Shown here: in pieces, positions 11,849 to 24,028 of the stretch
Position numbering within the stretch: the stretch's first letter is position 1
Layout of the letters: the number at the start of each line of letters is the position of its first letter
From: Tolypeutes matacus
Taxonomy: Eukaryota > Chordata > Mammalia > Cingulata > Chlamyphoridae
Length of the DNA stretch: 64,000 nucleotides
Assembly: GCA_026826555.1 (NCBI GenBank)
Contig: JAKSZT010054581.1
Coordinates: forward strand, 650,902-714,901
Reading direction: 5' to 3'
Translations under genes and position numbers: made by a program
Notes under the pieces: generated by a model
What the model saw: only the letters and a program-made list of their open reading frames with translations
What the model was told of the DNA's origin: nothing
The model's database searches: none

Positions 11849-13800
11849 AAAGGTATTAATATGGGGGGGGGAGGAAAGGGGGATGATGTTGGGTATATGA
11901 GAATCTCCTGTATTCTCTATGTGACTTTGCTGTGACATAAAACTTCTTTGAAAACAAAATGAAAAATAGTGAGACACTGGGAAATGAGACGGGGAAGGTG
12001 CCATGGTACAGACTGGACACCAGATATTGCAGTGATGAAAGGGAAAAGGTCAAAAAAAATTCTTACATATTTTTCATTTTTTAATATCCCAATCTTTTAA
12101 TTTAATTTAATTTTTATTTTTTTTAATTATATATTTTATCTCTTACATTTAAACTTATTATTATTTCATTTTCCTATTAATTCCATTCAGCTATTGTACT
12201 GGCTTAATCTTTGAAGAAGCTTTGGATCACAGAAGGGTTACAACTGGGGTGGGGGAGCATTATTGGTGTGGGGTGTCAGGGATGGGGGATGCATGGGAGG
12301 AAGTTCACCTGAGCATAAATAAAAGATATATAAAAATGTACAAATGTTCACTGGGCACTGTCATAGTGGGAGGAAAACCACTCAATAAATGAGAGATTAA
12401 AGAATCCCCATCCTGGAGAGCTCTGCCACATTCTCTAAGGAAACAGCAGTGGTACCCAAAGTGCAGGGCAATGACTGGCAAAGGAGGATGATCCACAGAT
12501 GAGCCTGTGATATTGATGACTAGCCTTATGAGTCTTTTTTCTTGAAATTGAAACTTAGGCTATTGTTATGGGGTGCTTAAGGGTTGCCTCCTGAAAGCCT
12601 CCCTGTTGCTCAAATGTGGCCTCCCTCTAAGCCAAAGTTAGGATATGAATGCATTACCTTCCTCCCAGCATTGGACATGACTCCCGGGGATGAACCTCCC
12701 TGTCACTGAGGGATTGCTACCAAGTGCCAACTGGCAATGTGACTGGAAAAAGATCTTGAATTAAAGAGGGAAAAGGAATGAGTTTATTTGGCTAAGAGAC
12801 TTCAAAATGAGTTGGGAGGTCATCCCAGAGGGAACAGTTATGCACATCTCAGTGGGATCTCAGAATTCCAAAGTGAATATCACCCCAAATATTGGGGCTC
12901 CTGAGGACTCTGGAGACACTGAGATCCTATGTCAGGGTGGATAGCTTCAGAGTTTGGTGCCTTGCCAGTGGGTCCTACTTTGGTGTTTGTGTTCCTGAGA
13001 GTGATGGAGTTGGACTCAATTATGTCTTCCCTCCACATGGCTCATCTGTCCCTTCTATTCAAACCTGTTTTTGGTGCTGGAGTTTGTAGGTGTAGGTCCA
13101 AAGACTTGAGTCTTTGGGCTGTCCATATGCCAGCTGGGCTCAGAACCTGGGTGGAGCAGCAACTCCTATTCTTCAGCTCAGTGGACTCACCCAAGACAAC
13201 TGAAAGGGAGATGGTGATAGACAAAGGCCAACCCAGGGAAATGAGACTGTCTGTAGCTGCAGGCAGGATAATCCCATCCATCTTCCCCATGGGATATAAG
13301 TCCCCTCTCAATTGGAGGTTGTGTGGACATCACCATTGCAGACTCCTCAGAAAGGGGAAAGAGATATGGACTAGAGTGGACTTATTGGTATTCTACTATA
13401 GGCATATTGTGATTCAAGCAATGGAAGGAATTACAACATTGATGTGGAGCCAGTGACCACTTGGAGGCTCTGGATGCAGGGAGAGGGAAAAGCAGTTGCA
13501 AAACAGGGGTGTTTTCTGGGACTTGGTAATTGTCCTGAGTGACATTGCAATGACAGATATGGCCATTTTATATCCTCATATAACATGCAGAACTATGTGG
13601 GAGAGAGTGTGGTCAACAATGTGAACTATGGTCCATGCTTAATGGCAAAGCCCCAGAATTTATCAATTTCAGTTTATGTGCCACACTAATGAAGGATGTT
13701 TATGTGGGAGGTTGTGGGAGGTGTGGGTGGTGGGGCATATGGGGATCCCTATACCTTTTGTGTAACATTTATGTAATCTAAGTATCCTTTAAAAAAATTT
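11849..13800 (+). mobile_element. 5'-truncated L1, 3'UTR only
   Basis: Begins at the TTAATATGGGG motif equivalent to 37754 of the long L1 and runs colinearly through the 3'UTR to an A/T-rich end near 13793-13810. No ORF2 is included. The 3' end is of the older type, without the TA-rich extension of young copies. A G-rich tract starts it (11862-11882). An open frame of 175 codons (12929-13456) lies in the distal UTR and shares segments with frames in other copies. Confidence 0.85.
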
Positions 13801-14004
13801 TTTTTTAATTTTTAAGTCTACTACACAAACACATTTCATGACAATATACATCTCATTATTTTTCTCTCTCATCTCATTGCATTCTGACCTCTATAATTTT
13901 CTGATGAATAATTGGCATTTAACTCTACTGAGGATCCATGTACATGAGTCAATTCTCTGTTATTGTTTTAGGATTCTTTCTTCATCTCTTGGCATTTAAA
14001 ATTT

Positions 14005-14470
14005 TTATTGAGTAAACGAAATCCAGAGGAAAAAAACCAGCAAAATATATACATACACACACAAACACACACAAATTTTTATGTGGAATTGGCTAATAGT
14101 ACAATGAAATGGCAAGTCTGAATTCTATAGGACAGGGCAATAGCTGTAAACTCTGCTAAATGTGATTCTAAAGTCTGGCAAGTCCATGTTCTCCAGGGGA
14201 ATCTAGCTGGTTGAATATGATACAGAAATTCTTCTTTATGGCTACTGAAATCCTCAGTTTTGGCTCTTAAGTTCTCCAAACGATTGGACAAGGAATTCCC
14301 ATCATTACTGAGGGCAAGCCCTTTTTTGTTTGTAGATAAAACTAACCAATTATAGAGTCAAATAAAATCCACCTATGGATTAAATTCCCTGTAAAAATAA
14401 TGTCAATGCATGCTTGACCAAAAAACTGGACACCAAAACCTAATGAAGTTGACACATGAAGTCAACTATC
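14005..14470 (-). mobile_element. Old ERVL/MaLR-type LTR
   Basis: In reverse complement this begins with a TGTCAACTT-type head near 14455. It contains the GGTCAAGCA block and ends with an AATTCCACATAAAAATTTG stretch and CA repeats near the 3' end. The head matches 52711-53070 in the same orientation. The open frame at 14079-14291 lies wholly inside and is not a gene. Identification rests on recognising a common mammalian LTR layout. Confidence 0.5.
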
Positions 14471-14616
14471 ACAGACTATAATGTGTCTCAGTGTGAGTCT
14501 CATTGGATTTATCCTTTCTGGGATTCTTTGAACATCTTAGGTTTGTAGATACATGCCTTGCATCAAATTTGGAAACTTTTCAGCAATTCTCTCTTCAGAG
14601 ATATTTTCTGGAACTC

Positions 14617-15221
14617 TCTATTAGTCAGCCAAAAGTGTGCTGATGTAAAATACCAGAAATTGATTGGTTTTTATAAAAGCTATTTATTTGGGGTAGAAGC
14701 TTGCAGTTACCAGGCCATTAAGCATAAGTTACCTCCCTAACCAAAGTCTATCACCACGTGTTGGAGAAAGATGGCTGCTAACATCAGTGTTTCAGGCTTC
14801 CTGGATTCCTCTTTACCTTGGGCTTGCCTCTCTTTGGGAACAGCTGCTCTGATATCTCCACAAAGCCAGCTGTAGACTATCAGGTGAATGGCTGCTCTAT
14901 TATCCTAGGGCCTCGGCCACATCTAGTCCCTCCTCCTCTCTTCTCCTCTGTTTCCTTTTTTCCCCTGGGCTCCGACATTAAAACTCCAATCCTCCTTTCT
15001 CTTCAGTGTGGTTCCTCTGTGAGTCCCCACTCAAGTGGGTGGGAATCCAATGTGCTACTGAAGTGGCCCAATAAAAGCCTTAATCATTATTTAATCAATT
15101 AAAAGTGAAACCACTGAATTTAATAAAATCTATGGGCATCAGTTGCCCAGAGAAACAGATCAGTTTACAAACATAATCAGTATTTCCTTTTGAAAGTCAT
15201 TAATAATATCAAACTGCCACA
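14617..15221 (-). mobile_element. 3' LTR of the MaLR-like element
   Basis: On the - strand this LTR starts TGTGGCAGTTTGATAT and ends CTGACTAATAGA, where the canonical TACA end has decayed. A polyadenylation signal (AATAAA on the - strand) lies at about 14683-14688. It differs from its partner at many positions, so the insertion is old. Confidence 0.8.
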
Positions 15222-16752
15222 CTCCACTCTCTAAATTCCAAAAAGACATTACAATATTCAAAAAATCTTATTTCAGTTACAATACTAAGTAGAAATCATA
15301 TAATCAATTTGTCTTGGGGCAAAGTCCCATCTGATGTAGAGCTCTGAAACCTACAAAATGTTTTATCTGCTTCCAATATTCAAATGGAAAGACAAAGGAT
15401 AAACATTTTCATTACCATAAGGAGAAATTGAGAAGGAAACATGAATCATGGGTCCTCTACAGTTCAGTAAATCTCATTCGATTTCAAAGTCTGAGGGTCA
15501 TTCTTAAGATGATGTTTTCTTCTCCCTGGGGCCACATGGGGACCCATCTTTTCCACAGGCTTGCCCAACAGACATTTTCTTGTTTCCACCCTCATCAAGC
15601 ATCTGGGTGATGACCCAGCTCCAGACCTCACACTCCAAGAATGTTGGGATGATTGCCAAACTTTGCCCAATATTTGGGATAGAACCTTAATCTCCCTAGT
15701 AGAGAGAAGTGAAGAAAACATCCTCCCTAACTTTAGCATTCAGGCACAACCCTCTCAGAGCAATGAGTTGATTACCTGGCTTTCCTTAATCCATGGGACA
15801 CAGGTCCAATCCTCTCAGACCTATGGTGTGGTGACCTTAACCTACCTAAGCTTTGGGGAATGTGCTCCACCATCTCTGTACTCTGGGGTTACAAAACTCT
15901 CCCAGAACTTTGAGTGGGAACATCCACCCTCTTCAATTGTGCTGGGGCAAACTCACCCTCTTTGTACACAAGGGTAGGGTTCCTCTTGGCCCAAGGCAAT
16001 GTCTTAATTCCAGATCTCAGGTTCCATGGTTTTCTTCTTAAAGCTGTTTCCCCTTTCATCTCTCCCTTCAATGTCCTTTTTTGTTCAAGCTTACAGTGGT
16101 TTTGTTCACACAGCTTTCTCAAAAAGTTTGTTGGTTTAGCATGCAGGAAGCAGGGGTCCAAGCCATCAGACAGAAAGACTTTCCACAAGTCTTTCCTATA
16201 TAACTGCATTTTCAATCCTGATTTATGAGTTCCAAGCTTAGGTAAGACATCAAATGGGGTACTATCATATGGGGGCTTGATTTCCAGAGGCTTGGAATTT
16301 ATGGAATCAGTTTCTGGTTTTTTTTAATACCCAAGAATTCAGCTCTCAGCTTATCTCACTTTTCTAATATTTTGCTATAAGCTGCAAGGAGGGCCCAAGT
16401 CAAATTCTCTGGGTTTACTATGAAAAGTTCTTCAGCTAAATGCCCAGGCTTGCCATTTTGAAATTCTGCCTTCCATATAACACCAGGAGTCAATCTTGCT
16501 AAGTTCCCTGCAACTTTAAAACAAAGATTGTTTTTCCTCCATTTTCCAATAATAGTTTCATCAATTACTAAGGCATCATAAAAAGTCTCTTTAGAGTCCA
16601 TATTACTATCAACAGTCTCTTCAAAGCACTATAAGTCTTTTCTCCAAAGCATCTCACAATTCCTCCAAAAAATTCCCCTTACCCATTCATAAAAACCATT
16701 CAGCATTTTGGTAATTGCAAAAGCACTTCCCCACTCCCTCAGTACCAAATGC
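15222..16752 (-). other. MaLR-like internal region, non-coding
   Basis: This lies between the two LTRs. Just inside the 5' LTR, on the - strand, is a TTTGGTACTGAGGGAGTGGG motif in the position of a primer-binding site and similar to that of mammalian MaLR elements. The rest resembles MaLR internal sequence, including a readable stretch at 16356-16601 (81 codons) without known domains. Open frames on the opposite strand at 15561-15977 are shadows. Confidence 0.65.
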
Positions 16753-17357
16753 TGTATTAGTTAGCCAAAGGGGTACTGCTGCAAAATACCAGAAACTAGT
16801 TGGTTTTTATAAAGGGTATTTATTTGGGATAGAACCTTACAGTTACCAGCCCATAAAGTGTAATTTATCTCCCTCACCAGTCTATTGTCACATGTTGAGG
16901 CAAGATGTCTGTCAATGTCTGCAAGGTTTCAGGCTTCTTGGGTTCCTCTCTTCCTGGGGCTTCCCTCTTTCTTGGCTTAGCTGCTCTGGTATCTCCACAA
17001 AGCCAACTGTAGGCTATCAGGTGAACAGCTGGTCTCTCTTCCTGGGGCTTCTGATGTGTCTAATCCAGCCTTCTCTCTTATCTGTGTGCTTACTTCCTGG
17101 GCTCCAGTATTAAAACTCCAAACTTCCTTTCTCTTCAGTGTGGTTTCTCTGTGAGTTACCACCCACCAAGAGGATGGGAACTCAATGTCCTACTGAAGTA
17201 TTCCAGTCAAAGCCTTATTCATTATTTAATCAATTAAAAGTGAATCCCCTGAATTCAATACAATCTAAGGGTATCACTAGCCCAAAGGAACAGATCAATT
17301 TACAAACATGATCAGTATTTTCTTTTTGGAATTTATCAATTATATCGAACTGCCACA
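16753..17357 (-). mobile_element. 5' LTR of the MaLR-like element
   Basis: It has the same length as its partner (605 bases) and an intact outer end. In + orientation it starts TGTATTAGTTAGCC and finishes CTGCCACA. An AATAAA polyadenylation signal on the - strand lies near 16819-16824. Promoter activity, if any, would have fired toward lower coordinates. Confidence 0.8.
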
Positions 17358-17541
17358 GACTCCATAATGTGTATGTTGGTATGTTTGTGTCCCATAGGCT
17401 ACTTAGACTATTTAAAATTTCTTCATTCTTTTTCTTTCTGTTCCCTGAGACTGGATAATTCCAATTATACTATCTTCAGGTTTGCTAATTGTTCTATACG
17501 TATCAGATGTTGAACCACCTTAGTAAATTTTCTCAGTTATT

Positions 17542-17853
17542 TTAGTTTTCAACTCCAGAATATCTGCATGGTTCTTTGCAAAAATGTCTCTGTTTATTGA
17601 AAATTTCCTTTTGTTCATCTATCATTTTCCTAATTTCTTTTAGTTCTTTCTCCATATTTTCCTTTAGTTCATTGAGCATATTTAGCACAATTGACATAAT
17701 TGTAATTACATTGTAATTACATTGACTAGTAATTACTTTGCCTAGGCTTCTTGCTTTATTTTGTCCCTCGGTATGAGCCATGATTTGCTGTGGAAAACTG
17801 CACATTTGAAAATTACAGTGTGTTAATGCTAGTGACCAGATTCTGCTTGTCAT
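17542..17853 (-). pseudogene. Old L1/HAL1 ORF1 coiled-coil remnant
   Basis: An open frame of 103 codons whose middle reads LNMLNELKENMEKELKEIRK, a charged heptad-like stretch of the kind found in L1 ORF1 trimerisation coiled coils. ORF1 proteins bind L1 RNA as chaperones. Only this part survives and the RNA-binding domain is not readable nearby. A short repeated TTGTAATTACA motif lies at 17699-17725. Confidence 0.6.
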
Positions 17854-18650
17854 TTGTGATTACTGAAGTCTCTTTTACTTTAGCTTGTATTCAGCTAATG
17901 TGTTGAGATATTTCCTTGAATGTCAGGAGCTCACTAAAATAAAAGCATAAACCTCCCCCAGTCTTTGCAGATTGGCTCTGTGCTAGGGCTTTCCACCAAG
18001 CTTAGTTCAGCTTGCCCTGAAACTATAGATCAGCCCAAAGTGAATGATTAGAGACTTATCAATATTTTCAGAGCATGCATCTTGCCCTGGTAATGTACAT
18101 GGCTTTAAAAAGTCTCCATCATACAAGAATGTTCCTGGAAGTTCTAATTTCTCAAGGAACCTCTACACAGCATTACATTCTATGTCCCAGGTACTGTTTA
18201 CTTGTCTCAACTGTAAACTTTCACCTCAGTCAGCTGCAGTTTAATTGTTCTCTTAGAGTTCCTATCAGCTCTCCATTTCAAGTAAGTTCCAATTCAAGAG
18301 ATACAAAAGAATACCTTGCATCAGTTCCTTTAATAGCCACCTGATGAGTTGAACAGATATACATACACACAAAATTTTTGCATAATATTTGCTCTTCTCC
18401 TTATATAGCCAGAATTTAGGGACCCAGAAATGTGGGCCAGTGTCTCAGAGACTGCAGTCAATCTGGGGAGATTGTGGGATGGTGGCAAGTAAAAACACTA
18501 CATAGCTTTCTTCCATTACTTAGGTTTTCTCTTTCTTGATTTAACATTTGCTTGATTTCTATAAACATTTTCACTGTTTCTAGAGTTCAGAGAATGCTGA
18601 TTCTGGCAGTTTCTGATTGTTTATCAGTGTTTCTTTTGGGCGGAAAACAG

Positions 18651-20640
18651 GCATTTGGTGCTTCCTACTCTGCAATCTTATTGAAGCCCGGTTATTACTT
18701 TTAAATTATTATGTAGAACAATAGGTGACACAGCTATCATGGTACCAATTGACCTCCAATCAGCTTGCTTTTTGCATCCAAACTCAGTAGTTAATATTGT
18801 TGTTTCCTTGTAGGTTACAATGAACACAGTTGGTTGACTATACCAGATGCTGAGGCAGGATGGAGGCAGCATGGCAAAGCCTTCTATGTGTCACACTGAA
18901 CCTGGAAAGGTGCCGGAGCCAGGCTCCCCAGAGGGAAGAACTTCTTGGGCAAGCTGTTCAGGAAATACATGGTCTGAATGGAGTCACTGATGCCACAGTG
19001 CCAGGCAGTCACAGGTCCAGTTCATCACACTCAGGATCCCCGGGATGAATGCCCATGAGCCACATCACCACCATCCAAGCCACCAGCCAAGTTGTCACTG
19101 GCCAAGTCACCTTTTAACATCTGGCTACTGGCTGGGACATGCAGGTCCCAATGCAACATTATGAGATGAAAGCCTCCTGCATTGATGGGGGACTGTACCA
19201 GACTCAATTTTGAAGTCTTATAAAATGTAGGAGAGTAAACGATATTTCACTTTTGAAAGGTTATTTAAAATATTTTTATTTATTCAATAAATACTTTTGC
19301 ATGATTTCTTTGAACCAAGATATTTCTATCCCCTGCAGACACAGTAGGGAATCATGCAACCTGTCTATGGACAAAGAGGTAAAAATCTAGGGAGAAAATA
19401 TCAAATTAAAAATAAAGGGAAATAACCAAATATGAAATTGAGTTATGGCTATTAAAAATGTGACAAATTAGAACATATTACTAAAAATGAGAATTGAAGA
19501 GAGGAGTAGTAGGTCAGAGGCCACATAGTACTCTCCAGGACAGGTTAATGCTCAGAAGATCCTAACTCTCAGAAAGAAAAAAATGGGAAAACATTCTCTT
19601 TAAACTGTATTTTCTTTTTTGTAGGTGGAAGATATAATTGAAAGTCCTACTAAATGTACTTCATAATTTTAGTTCCTTCTCACTCAGAATTAAAAGTTGC
19701 ATTTGAGTGAAATTCAAGTTTTCCTTTTTATAATTCCCTAATTTTAATTTTGCTTTGTGTGAATATTGTTGGACATATTTACTAGAAAAAAGTGTGAGAA
19801 AATTAAGAAGTTGGGGGAAAAGGCAATTGTTTATTGCTTTTTTAGCATTTTATTTCCAGTCCCAGCAACACACATGGTATCTACTGTCTTCCTCCAGAAT
19901 TTAAAAATATGAAAAAAAAAACACAAAAATTATAAAATATATGAAAGAAAATAGCTTTATTTTATTCAACTATATGGAAATTTTGTATTGGTAACTATCT
20001 GCACATTTTAAAAGGTAGGTGTTTCCCATGTTTCCTCACACATGAATATCAATCCCTTCTGCACTTTGAAATGATCTGAGGAGTGTAAAATTTTCTAATG
20101 ACTGTGTCCTATCCCCAGACATTCTGATCTAACAGTTCCTAGTTTTGCCTTGAACATTCATGGTTTTAAAATGTGATACACATAGGCATCAAAGTTTGAG
20201 AACCCATTAGTTAATGCGCTGAGAACCAATATAGTACATTGCTATTTACAGTGCAGTGTCAAGGAACAGGAGCATCTGTAAATACTGGGAGCTTGTTAGC
20301 AACGAAAGAGTTTTTATGGACACTAAATTTAATATTCTAAACTAATTATGATCTAGTTTGAATTTATGCCAAATTAACTTCAATAACCTATGAAAACTCT
20401 TAGCCTTTATTTTACAGTTTCCCCTTTTTTGCAGTTTGACTCACTGATTTCATCTTTCTTCATTGTGTGCCCAATGCAAATTTTTATAATTATATTTATC
20501 CACTTGTATTTTGCACTCATGGAAAAAATAATTTCGAGTTTTGACACAAAACAATTATAATATTGATATTTACTAATATTGCTAGATTTTTGAGAGATCT
20601 CTATTCATAATTGTGAGTTATTATCTAGTACTTCCATTTC
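18651..20640. other. Unassigned DNA
   Basis: Bases 18860-19260 are GC-richer and could be an old retrocopy of unknown origin; the 62-codon frame there has no recognisable domain. The remainder is AT-rich, with only short frames. No repeat family was assigned with confidence. Confidence 0.4.
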
Positions 20641-21804
20641 CAAATGAAAGACTCACTTCAGTATTTCTTTTAGGGAAGCTTTAGTCATAATAAACTACTT
20701 CAATTTTGTTCATTTTAGAATGCCTTAAATTTCCCCCTCATTTATAAAAGCAATTTTTGCAAAATACAGAATCCTTGTTTGATTTTTTTCTTTCATAACT
20801 TTAAATATGTGTCCCACTTCCTTTTCCCTTTTATTATCTCTAATGAGAAATCTGTGCTTAATCTTAGTGAACAGTTCTTGTACATGATGAGACACTTCTC
20901 ACACTGCTTTGGAGATTCTGTTTGTATTTTTCTTTTGAAACTTTTAATTTAATGAATCTCTATATGGATATCTTGAGTTTGTCCTTTAGGAGTGTGTTCA
21001 ATTTTTTTATGTGTATATATGTGTCTTTCTTAGAATTTAGGAAATTTTTGGTGATTATAGCTTCAAACATACTTTCTGCACTATTTTCACTCTTCTTCTG
21101 AACTAGTTTTGTTTAATGACTTTTCCACAACTAATTTTTTGAAANNNNNNNNNNTGTAGGGAACAAAAACAGCAATGCAATACAAAACAAAACAAAATTT
21201 TAAAAAAATCCTTTCTCCAGTCTTGAAAAATAACACTTTGCTTGGGCTATACTCTTCAATCCTTAGTCAGGCTTGGACTGAATCTAGAGATCATCTCCAA
21301 GTAAAAGCTAAGAGACTTCCCAAGTATTTTCAGAGAGCTTACACCTTGCCTGGGTTTGCTTCCTGGCTTCTTATATGGTCTAATATATTTAGGTATTCCA
21401 GAATGTTGTAATTTCCCAAAGAAACTCTCCCTAAATTTTCATCCCAGGTATCCAGTTCTTTATTGTATGACTCAATCATTTTCACCAGATAGCAGCAGTT
21501 TGATCTTTTCCTTATAGCAATTTTGAGCAGTGACTGCCACTTTCCAACCTGAGTGATTTCTGTGATAGGTGAAACAGAGATAATGAGAACTTGAATATAG
21601 ATGCATGGTATTTTGTAAATAAGTTGTCCTCTACTACATCCATTCCCAAGATCTAAGGTACCATACTGGAAATGTGGGCCTTCCATTTTTTCAAATCTGC
21701 CACAGAGCATAGAGGGGATGGACAAGATTTAGCAAAAGAGCTATGTAGTTTTCTTACATTTCTATCTTGACTTTTTCTTGAGTCAATAACTCCTGGTTTC
21801 TGTA
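20641..21804 (-). mobile_element. Old L1 (HAL1/L1M-like), contains a 10-N gap
   Basis: By eye this parallels 17400-18575 on the same strand. The pieces at 21700-21804 and 18505-18575 are alike, including a TTTCTGTAAACTTATTTTT versus TTTCTATAAACATTTTCAC block. It is heavily decayed and no ORF1 domain is readable. The assembly gap (21145-21154) interrupts it. Confidence 0.5.
21145..21154. other. Assembly gap, 10 N
   Basis: Ten unknown bases. The left side ends in a T-rich stretch and the right side starts with an A-rich one. The gap size is probably a placeholder. Confidence 0.95.
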
Positions 21805-24028
21805 AACTTATTTTTATTGGAGAAGTCTTGGGTTTGCAAACAATCATGCATAACATGCATGATTCCCATACATTTCCCCACCACCAAGTCCTTGCATTGT
21901 TGTGACATATTTTTTTTAAACGTGGTGGAAGAACACCATCAAAATATTACTGCTAATTATAATCCATAGTTTATATTTGATGAATTTTCCCATAAGCCAC
22001 CTTATTATTAACACCATATATTAATATTGAATATTTTTATAGTTCTTGGGAATACATTCTCATATTTGTACTGTTAACCATAGTCCATAACCCACAAAGC
22101 ATTCACTGTGCTATCCCATCTCATGCCCTGTACAGTCCGTCCAAATTGTATACTCAATGGTTTTCAGTTTCATCACAGAGTTGTGTTTTCTTCACCTCAA
22201 TCCATTTTTTAGCTTTTTCATTACTCCAAAAGCAAAAGTCCCAAAGCATCTTATTCCCCCCCCCCAATTATTGGTCCTTAGAATTGATATAGTAACTTCT
22301 TTGTCATTGCTGCAAAAATATTACCATAATCCTACTGTCCATAAGTTACATAACATGTGTTTTTCCCATTATTGCCGTTTTCTTAACACCTTATAATAGA
22401 GTAACATTCTTGTATTTGTACTATAAACCACAATCCCCATCTATCACAAAAATCACTATGTTATACACTCTCTGGATTATCCTCTAGCCTCTTTTAAATG
22501 GACCTTTATGTCTCTAGAGTACATCTTTCCTCCACAATTACATTCATAAATCAGCAGTTTTAGTTATACTCACTAACTATATCCATTTCCATTTATCATC
22601 AACATTATTAAATATTCTGCATACATTCAGCATCAACTTTCCCTTCTCAGCCCACATTCAGTCTCCTACTAATCTATACTACATAGTTTAATGTTATGAA
22701 CTTATTCATAGTGTTTAATTCATATAACTGAGATCATAAAATATGTGCCCTATTGTGTCTGGCTTATTTCAATCAATATAATTTCCTTCTGGTTCATCTA
22801 TGCTGTCTTATGCATCCCAACTATATTTCTTCATAAAGCTGAAAAGCATTATATCAAATGCATATAATACATTTGGTTTATCCATTCAATAGTTGAAGGA
22901 CACTTGGAATGTTTCCATCTTTTAGCAATTGTGAGTAATGTCTCAATTAACATTGGTTTGTAAATGTTTATTCATCTTGTTGTTTCCAGTTTTCTGAATA
23001 TATTCCTAGGAGCAGGAATGCCTGATTATATGGCAATTCTATATTTAGCTTCCTGAGATATCCACCAAATGGTCTTCCACAGAGGTGGTACCATTTTATT
23101 TTCCCACCAACAGTGAAGGACTGTTCCTATTTCTCCACATTCTTTACAGCTATTGTAGTTTACTGTTTTTTGTTTTTGTTTTTTAATTATGGCCATTCTA
23201 TAATGCATGAACTATCTCAATGTAGTTTTGATCTGCATTTCCCTGACAGCTAGTGATGTTAAGCAACTTTTCATGTGCTTTTTGTTCATTTCATTTCCTT
23301 CTTTGGAAAATGTTTATAGAAATCAAACCCTAATCACATATATGGTTTCCAAATATTTTCTTCCATTGAGTAGGTTGCATTTTCACCTTCTTGGCAAAGT
23401 CTTTTGCAGCACAAAGTTTTTAATTTTGAGGAAGTCCCATTTTTCTATTTTTTTTTCTTTCATTATTCATGCCTTGGGTGAAAGATTTACTAAACCATCA
23501 ACTAGCACAGGATTTTGAAGATGTTCCCTTATATTGTATTCTAGGAGATTTATGGTTCCAGGTTTTATATTTAGGACCTTTATGCATTTTGAATGAATTT
23601 TTGTATTAGGTGTGAAAAATTGGTTATTATTCTTTCTTTCAGGTATGAATACACAGTTCTCCCAGCACTGTTTGTTTTAAAAAAAAAATAACTATCCTGA
23701 CCCAGCTGGGTGGGTTTGTCAGCCTTGTCTAATATCATTTGACCATAGATATGAGAGCCTATTTCTGAACACTCCATTCAACTCACTTTGCCAATAAATC
23801 TATCTTTATGCCAGTGCCATGGTGTTTTTACCATTGTAGCTAAGTAATATGCTTTAGAGTCAGGATGTGAGCATCTGCCAACATCATTCACTTTTTAAAA
23901 ATATATTTTTAGCTATTCTGGACCCTTAAACAACCAAATAATTTTCATGATTGGCCTTTCTATTTCTGAAAAACATATTGTTGTAATTTTTATTGGGAAT
24001 GCATTGAATCTGTAAGCTGGTTTTGGTA

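Larger units (their letters stand above)
14617..17357 (-). mobile_element. Complete MaLR-like LTR retrotransposon (provirus form)
   Basis: Two 605-base LTRs in the same orientation (14617-15221 and 16753-17357) flank 1531 bases of internal sequence. Five-base direct repeats AACTC (14612-14616) and GACTC (17358-17362) flank the whole, differing at one base, as expected for an ERVL-class target-site duplication. The internal region resembles non-coding MaLR internal sequence (THE1/MST type) and holds no long open frame with gag or pol motifs. It therefore depended on another element's enzymes. It lies inside an old L1. Confidence 0.8.
13811..18650 (-). mobile_element. Old L1 (HAL1/L1M-like ORF1 and 5' region), split by LTR elements
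   Basis: Three - strand pieces (about 13811-14004, 14471-14616 and 17358-18650) join into one old L1 once the inserted LTR elements are removed. The join is clear at the provirus: the sequence reads ...TTCTGGAACTC | GACTCCATAATG..., matching an ancestral GGACTCCCATAATG-like run. A coiled-coil stretch typical of ORF1 is visible at 17542-17853. Subfamily naming is tentative. Confidence 0.65.

Noticed and set aside
14079..14291. A 70-codon - strand frame that looked like a gene fragment
   Set aside because: It lies entirely within an old ERVL/MaLR-type LTR whose blocks recur at 52711-53070, and has no recognisable domain.
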